Below the pieces are notes generated by a model. It searched no databases, was not told where the DNA came from, and was given only the letters and a program-made list of their open reading frames with translations. Below, piece by piece: positions 58,621 through 64,000 of a stretch of DNA of 64,000 nucleotides (its first letter is position 1; every line of letters begins with the position of its first letter). The translations under genes and the position numbers were made by a program. Location of the stretch: NCBI GenBank assembly GCA_028284385.1, contig JANQRT010000069.1, forward strand, positions 1 to 64,000. The letters are read 5' to 3'. This stretch comes from Opitutaceae bacterium (GTDB lineage Bacteria > Verrucomicrobiota > Verrucomicrobiia > Opitutales > Opitutaceae).

Positions 58621-60753
58621 TTATTGAATGAAGCGAAACTCTTGGGTGTTCAGCAAAGCGGATATCAGCATCTCGTACCCCTTTTTAGAGCCATGTGTCT
58701 CCATCTGTTTGCGGGCAAGCTGACGTTCATGGTCACTAGGCAATCGACCCAGAAAACTCAGGAAAACGACATCTTCTCGTTCCTTAGGCGAATTCGCCTT
58801 TTCCACGGAAACGGATAGCGGTGAGAAACGCTTGGTAAGCATCTCAGGGGCTGCTCCATTCAAGAGGGCAAGAGCTTGAGGGATGGAGGCTTCCGTATTC
58901 GAATTTTCAATAATCTCGCGATCGGATTGACCAAATTGCCGCAAAAAATGACCAGGAGGAGCAGGAGAAACAATTTCTGAAGCACGAACCATCGAGGGAT
59001 TGTAACGCGGTCTCCCATTCTTTTTCATAGAAGCATAGTCATTAGAATCCGAAGCCATCATGCCCTGATCACTCATTGACGCCATCATAGCTCCTCGATT
59101 TCCGGATACATCTTGTACCATTCTTTCAAGCATAGCGTTTTTCTCTCTCCGGATCCTTTGAAAATCGCGACGCAACTGGCGACGTTCCGCCTCAGTAGAA
59201 GCATTGGCCAGCTGGGCCTGATACTCTTTCTCAGCTTCAAGATACTTTTCTTCGGTTTTTCCGAAACTCTTGACCAAGGCGTAAACCTCGTAGCCTGACA
59301 AACTATTGACATTCTCAACCTGTTCTTGGAGTCGCCTTTCGCCCTCACGAAGGCGTCTTACCTGAGCATCACCCCCTAAGCGCATATCCACACCCGGTAC
59401 CCCCAAAGCCAATACAGAATCCCACAACTGTTCCGCCGTCATCCGCCTAAGCAACGGACCTTGGAAATAGTATGGTTCGCCGGGTACTGGATCTTCTAGC
59501 GAGGCGATACTTTGGTAGATCCTTGTATTCAAAATCGTACGCATGAATTGCTTCATGTCGTAGTCGTAAGAGACCATTAGATCCGAAAGAAATTCCATCA
59601 GCTCGGGATGCGAAGCCACCGTATCTTCCTTAATGTCGTCGACCGGCTCTATAATACCGATCCCCATCGCCTTCTTCCACAGACGATTGGCGATCACGAT
59701 GGTAAACCGAGGATTCTGTGGCGAAGTCATCCAGTCCGCATAGGCTTCTCTTGGATCTTGATTGCGACTAACTTTTAGCTCGTCTCCGAAAGGCGTTTCC
59801 GGGGACACAAGCTGTTTAGGCCGAGCGTCGTCGTATTGATAATCATCAGGCAATTGAAGTTTCCGGTCGGTCGGCTTGACTTCGACCTGAAGCGGCTGAA
59901 ATAGATCCCGCATTGCTCGACGCTGTCCACCTGTGAATCGATTTCGATAATTCCTGCGATCCCGAGGATCGCCTCCCTCCTCCACAATCTCCGACCGCAT
60001 CGCCTGGCGAGCAGCGCGCTGAAATTCCTGATACCCCTCCATGTCGCGGTATCTTGTCTGAGTCCTCAAACCATAGGTGTAGGCTGCCATGTGGTAATAC
60101 TCTTTCTGAGTCCACTGATCGAAAGGATGATCATGGCACTGGGCACACTGCATCCGAGTACCGAGAAAAACCTGAGCGGTATTCGACATGTTGTCCAAGG
60201 GCATGCCAGCATCTCTCACATAGTAGCCTACTGCAGGGTCCTCCCAAATATAGCCTTCGGAGGTCACCATTTCAGTTACAAACTGATCGTAGGGCTTATT
60301 TCCGCGAAGAGAGTCCTTAATCCAGTCCTGATAGGAAACCATTGGCGTGCGCCGACCTCGAGATTTCACTCTAAGGATATCAGCCCAATAATTATAGAAA
60401 TGGCTTACGTAGCCTTCCGAATCGAGAAGCTGGTCTATGAGCAAGCTACGCTTGGAATCTTCAATAGAATCAAGAAAACGCTTTTGCTCCTGATAAGTGG
60501 GAATCCTGCCGGAAATATCGAGGTGAACACGACGGGAAAAGAGAAAATCGTCGACGGCTTCATTCCTCGCAAGACCTTGAACTTCAAGCTGCTCCGCCAC
60601 GTAAAGATCGATCTGCTCGGCGGCCTCCAAAGTTTCTTCGAGGCTATATTGGCGTGAACCGTGGGAGGTTAGAAGAAGCAGGAAAAAGGCGAGCGAAGAG
60701 AGGGTTAGACGAGTGAAGAAAAACGGACGGAAACTATTGAATGATATCTTCAT
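58621..60753 (-). CDS. DUF1549/DUF1553 (PSCyt2/PSD1) exported protein
   Basis: An exported protein (signal LTLSSLAFFLLLLTSHGS) with DUF1549 (IDLYVAEQLEVQGLARNEAV, RRVHLDISGRIPTYQEQKRF, MQCAQCHDHPFDQWTQKEYY with CxxCH) followed by DUF1553 (DWMTSPQNPRFTIVIANRLW, MDDSEKM-free core, LRRMTAEQLWDSVLALG, ASIPQALALLNGAAPEM). A coiled-coil insert (REKNAMLERMVQDV) lies in between. The family is typical of Planctomycetes/Verrucomicrobia and is often near polysaccharide-degrading genes; its activity is unproven. Length 710. The CxxCH at about residue 200 may bind haem. It heads the operon, preceded by an AAGG. Confidence 0.9.
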   Translation of the reverse strand: MKISFNSFRPFFFTRLTLSSLAFFLLLLTSHGSRQYSLEETLEAAEQIDLYVAEQLEVQGLARNEAVDDFLFSRRVHLDISGRIPTYQEQKRFLDSIEDSKRSLLIDQLLDSEGYVSHFYNYWADILRVKSRGRRTPMVSYQDWIKDSLRGNKPYDQFVTEMVTSEGYIWEDPAVGYYVRDAGMPLDNMSNTAQVFLGTRMQCAQCHDHPFDQWTQKEYYHMAAYTYGLRTQTRYRDMEGYQEFQRAARQAMRSEIVEEGGDPRDRRNYRNRFTGGQRRAMRDLFQPLQVEVKPTDRKLQLPDDYQYDDARPKQLVSPETPFGDELKVSRNQDPREAYADWMTSPQNPRFTIVIANRLWKKAMGIGIIEPVDDIKEDTVASHPELMEFLSDLMVSYDYDMKQFMRTILNTRIYQSIASLEDPVPGEPYYFQGPLLRRMTAEQLWDSVLALGVPGVDMRLGGDAQVRRLREGERRLQEQVENVNSLSGYEVYALVKSFGKTEEKYLEAEKEYQAQLANASTEAERRQLRRDFQRIRREKNAMLERMVQDVSGNRGAMMASMSDQGMMASDSNDYASMKKNGRPRYNPSMVRASEIVSPAPPGHFLRQFGQSDREIIENSNTEASIPQALALLNGAAPEMLTKRFSPLSVSVEKANSPKEREDVVFLSFLGRLPSDHERQLARKQMETHGSKKGYEMLISALLNTQEFRFIQ

Positions 60754-60919
60754 ATGGCTGCCTTAGCATTATTGATTTTCCCGCATTCCGCAAATTAGAA
60801 TCTCGCCCAGCACGCTCTTCTAAACGTCGAAATTCAGAATCTGGTTTCGCTCAATTTGAGATCGAGGGAAAATTAAAGGACTGACCTCGCAAGCTAGCAA
60901 GGATCGAGCAGCCAGAAAA

Positions 60920-61762
60920 CTAGCTAATCTGAAGCTCGTCCTGTCCTTTAACGAGATCGTCAAGCTCTTTGATTTTACGGAGAAACGGCTCCAGCTTATC
61001 CAAGGGCAAGGCGCACGGCCCATCGCACTTCGCCTGATCCGGATCGGGATGGGCTTCGAGAAACAGACCCGCAATGCCGGTCGAAAGTCCTGCTTTCGCC
61101 AAATCGAAAACCTGGCGCCTGCGGCCGCCGGCAGAATCAGATTGCCCCCCAGGTATCTGAAGCGAATGGGTTACGTCGAAAATAACTGGATACAAAAATT
61201 CCTTCATTATGCCGAAACCAAGCATGTCGACCACAAGATTATTGTATCCGAAACTAGACCCACGCTCGCAAAGCAGGATTCGATCGTTTCCTGCTTCTTC
61301 GATTTTGCGAATGATATGCCCCATTTCGCGCGGCGACAAGAACTGGGCCTTCTTCACGTTAACGATGGCTTTGGTTTTAGCCATGGCAACTACAAGGTCA
61401 GTCTGCCGGCAAAGAAACGCTGGAAGTTGAATGATGTCGCAAACCTCAGCAGCGGCTTGAGCTTGCTGAGGTTCATGCACATCGGTGATCACCGGCACCT
61501 TGAAGTTCTGTTTCACTTCGGCAAGAATCGAAATTCCTTCATCAAGACCAGGACCACGAAAGCTCGTTATGGAGGAGCGATTAGCTTTGTCGAAGGAAGC
61601 TTTGAATACATAAGGAATACCCAAAAGCCTGGTAACCCGGCTCATTTCCTCCGCCACTTCAAAAGCAAGATCCCGTGATTCCAGCACATTCAAGCCGGCA
61701 AGCAATACAAACGGATGGCGATTGCTGCAGGGGATGCCGGAAATATCGATGACCTTGCTCAT
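60920..61762 (-). CDS. kdsA: 3-deoxy-8-phosphooctulonate synthase (KDO-8-P synthase)
   Basis: Condenses arabinose-5-phosphate with PEP to KDO-8-P for lipopolysaccharide. The core is FVLLAGLNVLESRDLAFEVAEE, PYVFKASFDKANRSSITSFRGPGLDEG, VPVITDVHEPQQAQAAAEVC, IIQLPAFLCRQTDLVVAMAKT and LCERGSSFGYNNLVVDM. The 280-residue length is normal. It indicates an LPS-bearing envelope. Its start is divergent from orn. Confidence 0.96.
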   Translation of the reverse strand: MSKVIDISGIPCSNRHPFVLLAGLNVLESRDLAFEVAEEMSRVTRLLGIPYVFKASFDKANRSSITSFRGPGLDEGISILAEVKQNFKVPVITDVHEPQQAQAAAEVCDIIQLPAFLCRQTDLVVAMAKTKAIVNVKKAQFLSPREMGHIIRKIEEAGNDRILLCERGSSFGYNNLVVDMLGFGIMKEFLYPVIFDVTHSLQIPGGQSDSAGGRRRQVFDLAKAGLSTGIAGLFLEAHPDPDQAKCDGPCALPLDKLEPFLRKIKELDDLVKGQDELQIS

Positions 61763-61847
61763 AGGAAGCCATCATTCGGTCAACCTTCGAGCTGCCAATT
61801 AAAAAATGCTTTCACGGTAGTAGGATTGCGGTTTAGCTCAAAGCACG

Positions 61848-62429
61848 ATGTCAAAAAGACGTTTTTGCTGGATAGACTTGGAAATGACAGGACTCGACCC
61901 GGAGACCGATAGAATCGTCGAAGCGGGAGTCATCGTGACAGATAAGAAATTGGAACCCGTTTTCGAATGGGAGACAGCGGTCAAGCAGCCTGCCGAAATC
62001 CTGGAAAACATGAACGAATGGTGCAAGCATCACCACACGGCCAGCGGATTGATGGATCGTATCCCAAATGGAATTACGGAAGAAAAGCTAGATGAACAGC
62101 TCGCCACTATGGCCGAGGAGCATTTCAAGAAAAAAAATCCGGTCGTTCTCTGCGGCAATTCGATTTCGCAGGACAGAAAGTTTATCGACAGATATCTCCC
62201 GAAATTCGCGGCAAGATTGCACTATCGAATGCTTGATGTATCCAGTTTTAAAATCGTCTTTAGAGAAATGCTTGGGCGAGAGTTCAAGAAGAGCAACTCG
62301 CATCGGGCATTGGACGACATTCGCGAATCGATTGCGGAACTCAAATACTACATGTCAGCTATCGACGCTTCGGATCTGGCTCTCATTGACAATACGCCAA
62401 AGGATTCCGGCGAGACAGAACATTCGTAA
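61848..62429 (+). CDS. orn: Oligoribonuclease
   Basis: DEDDh 3'-5' exonuclease that degrades two- to five-nucleotide RNAs to mononucleotides, essential in many gammaproteobacteria. Exo I is CWIDLEMTGLDPETDRIVEAG, Exo II LCGNSISQDRKFIDRYLP, and Exo III has the His in KSNSHRALDDIRESIAEL. 193 residues is a little over the usual 180. It stands alone between divergent kdsA and the convergent TPR gene. Confidence 0.95.
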   Translation: MSKRRFCWIDLEMTGLDPETDRIVEAGVIVTDKKLEPVFEWETAVKQPAEILENMNEWCKHHHTASGLMDRIPNGITEEKLDEQLATMAEEHFKKKNPVVLCGNSISQDRKFIDRYLPKFAARLHYRMLDVSSFKIVFREMLGREFKKSNSHRALDDIRESIAELKYYMSAIDASDLALIDNTPKDSGETEHS

Positions 62430-62446
62430 CCAAAATTTTCTTACAT

Positions 62447-63862
62447 TTAGATACCTTCGCCGCGATAGAAAGCGTCCACCTTATCAGCGACATCTCTAAA
62501 GCCAATATCGCTAGCGTAAATAGCCTTGTAGCGATCGATGGCTTCATCCCTACGATCCAGGCGCTCAAGACATTCGGCGGTTAAGTAGAGGATCTCCTTT
62601 TTAAAGTCATCCATAGTGGAAAGAGACTCGTTGGCTGACTCAAGTTGCTGCAAGGCCAAGTCGAAAAGCCCCTTTTGAATGAAGCACTTTCCTAGGTTGA
62701 ACAAGGATTGAAGTTTAAGGCTCGGACTCCGTTGCGAAACTTGAAACTGCTGAATAGCCGTATCCACGTCGCCAGAATTCAATAGGAGTTCGCCGTATTT
62801 GAATCGTTGGGTGAAGTCGTTGGGGAATTGCTCAACAAGGGTCTTCGTTTCAGTCAGTTTAAAATCCTGAAGCGTAGACTCGAGCTCGACCAGCCTATCA
62901 TCAATTTCCTTTGAATCGCTTGTTTCCCTAGATTTTTCCGTCTTCAACGCAAAGATCTCCTGCTCGAGAGAGCTTATCTTCAATTCGCTTCTGAACTGAC
63001 GCAGAATGGCATCGGAATCAGCCTGCGGCAAGGTGAAAGCCTTATCCAGCCAGCCAAGAGCGTTATCGTAATCCTCCCTGGCAACGTAAGCTTTGATGAG
63101 AAGCTTGTAGTTATCCAGATTCTGGGGATCTTGATGTATGGACGAAATGATATCCTGGATACGCGTCATCTTCTCTGAATCGTCCATCATCATGCGACTT
63201 GCTCGTTCGAGTCTTTCGGACTCGTCCCGATCTTTTAGTTTCGAACGAAAATCCTGCTCCTCTTCCGCCCATTTACCTTTATTAATCGAATGAGCCACCG
63301 AGGCCGATTTTACGAGCTCCTGAACCCTTCCGCTATTCGGTCTAAGGCTGGAAAGCCTCTCCGCAATGGCCAATGATTGGTCCGTGTCTCCAACCTTGAT
63401 AAGAGCTTCACACAGCCGCTCAAGCACGTCAGCGTTTTCCGGATACCTTTCGCAAATACTGCCGAGACAAAACGCTTCCGTTTCATGAAGGCCCATCCGC
63501 CCACCGGCATGAGCGATAAGCGATAATGCGGAAACATGATACGGATCCTTTCGCAGCACTCGCTCCCCTATTTCCATGGATCGAGTCGGTTTCCGCTTTA
63601 ACCAAAGCCTTCCGCCCAGCGAGACAAACCATCCTCCTAGCTGATGAATAAATCGTTCCAGTCCGCGCTTGGAAGTGGCGAACAGATTTTGCTGAGCGGA
63701 TCTGAGCAACTTACGGGCATCAAGACATTCAGGCCTTTGGGCAAGCAGGTTCGAACAGATCTCAATGGCGTATTCAAAATTCCCTCGCTCCATGGCGACC
63801 TTAGCATTAGCGAAGCTTTTTCTTTCGCGGTCGCTGAGGCTTGAAATGGGAATCTCTTCCAT
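62447..63862 (-). CDS. Tetratricopeptide repeat protein
   Basis: Several TPR-like pairs are seen: FEYAIEICSNLLAQRPECLD, ADVLERLCEALIKVGDTDQSL, LDNYKLLIKAYVAREDYDNA and VDTAIQQFQVSQRSPSLKLQS. A charged coiled-coil stretch occupies about residues 320-350 (LKTEKSRETSDSKEIDDRLV). No signal peptide or membrane helix, so it is probably cytosolic; it may be a scaffold protein. 471 residues. Partner unknown. A phosphohexomutase gene ends 35 bp upstream on the same strand. Confidence 0.85.
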   Translation of the reverse strand: MEEIPISSLSDRERKSFANAKVAMERGNFEYAIEICSNLLAQRPECLDARKLLRSAQQNLFATSKRGLERFIHQLGGWFVSLGGRLWLKRKPTRSMEIGERVLRKDPYHVSALSLIAHAGGRMGLHETEAFCLGSICERYPENADVLERLCEALIKVGDTDQSLAIAERLSSLRPNSGRVQELVKSASVAHSINKGKWAEEEQDFRSKLKDRDESERLERASRMMMDDSEKMTRIQDIISSIHQDPQNLDNYKLLIKAYVAREDYDNALGWLDKAFTLPQADSDAILRQFRSELKISSLEQEIFALKTEKSRETSDSKEIDDRLVELESTLQDFKLTETKTLVEQFPNDFTQRFKYGELLLNSGDVDTAIQQFQVSQRSPSLKLQSLFNLGKCFIQKGLFDLALQQLESANESLSTMDDFKKEILYLTAECLERLDRRDEAIDRYKAIYASDIGFRDVADKVDAFYRGEGI

Positions 63863-63897
63863 GATGGAATTTGGCCGAAAGGCAGTTTAATCGTAAT

Positions 63898-64000
63898 TTA
63901 TCCTAATTCGAGATCGTTTCCAGCCGCCTCAACCAATCTCTCGGCTAGAGCTTCAGCCTTTTGCCTATCGCTTGCTTCAACCAGTAATCTCAATTTAGGT
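63898..64000 (-). CDS. glmM: C-terminal end of a phosphoglucosamine/phosphohexomutase (partial)
   Basis: Only the last 34 codons lie in the window. They read KLRLLVEASDRQKAEALAER and end ALAERLVEAAGNDLELG, which resembles the C-terminal phosphate-binding domain of GlmM/phosphomannomutases (usual form TEPKLRVMVEAxD). The remainder continues beyond 64000. The symbol is tentative: the family fit is good, the choice of GlmM over PMM/PGM is not. Confidence 0.5.
   Translation of the reverse strand, partial: PKLRLLVEASDRQKAEALAERLVEAAGNDLELG

Noticed and set aside
61049..61678. 209-codon ORF antisense to kdsA
   Set aside because: It lies inside a well-conserved enzyme gene on the opposite strand.

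Overview
The window looks like a chromosomal segment of a Verrucomicrobia-type bacterium, probably Opitutae (inference from gene content). Pointers are a cluster of DUF1549/DUF1553, DUF1501 and PSCyt1-type cytochrome proteins, exported sulfatase and enolase-superfamily enzymes, DUF4412 and CxxCH-containing exported proteins, a double-length UvrA, and KdsA (a Gram-negative outer membrane). Housekeeping genes dominate. No prophage, insertion sequence, CRISPR array or rRNA was seen.

Layout. 0-4 kb: exported MR/MLE enzyme, RraA-like protein and sulfatase. 4-6 kb: HDOD protein and a receiver-histidine kinase. 6-9.2 kb: pyrD, an acidic unknown, hemB. 9.2-12.7 kb: a Cys/Thr-rich leader peptide, an attenuator-like hairpin, then cysS and thrS. 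12.7-17.6 kb: PIN/TRAM protein, small membrane ORF, tyrA-aroA-cmk-plsC. 17.6-23.3 kb: SNF2 helicase, DUF502, RecO-like protein, two response regulators. 23.7-30 kb: DUF4870, extended adenylate kinase, tandem ACT protein, tRNA-Arg(CCG), lpdA, membrane protein, glycosyltransferase, DUF3224. 30.2-35.9 kb: a 1889-residue UvrA with four ATPase sites. 36-38.1 kb: hipBA with a mirror-symmetric divergent operator region. 38-46 kb: UPF0173 hydrolase, GNAT, redoxin, DUF4412, YiiX-like protein, a permease behind a sigma-54 promoter, MATE pump. 46.4-50.4 kb: M48 protease, pseudo-caspase-like lipoprotein, parvulin. 50.5-56.3 kb: PQQ-type dehydrogenase fused to a dihaem module, LarA-like protein, small secreted proteins, orphan anti-sigma-like protein. 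56.3-60.8 kb: cytochrome-LRR/DUF1501/DUF1549 operon. 60.9-64 kb: kdsA, orn, TPR protein and the end of a phosphohexomutase.

Three regulatory arrangements stand out. (1) A 30-codon ORF ending in Cys and Thr codons sits directly on a terminator hairpin in front of cysS-thrS, the genes for the two synthetases that charge exactly those tRNAs; this looks like ribosome-mediated attenuation. (2) hipBA has four GGCAA-N4-TTGCC palindromes spaced 41/70/41 bp, with two mirror-image promoters; the outward one leads to an unrecognised 49-codon ORF. (3) A FtsX/MacB-type permease has a textbook sigma-54 -24/-12 element with paired TGTCCCA palindromes about 100 bp upstream. A lipoprotein with a caspase-like fold signature but both catalytic residues replaced is a fourth item of interest.
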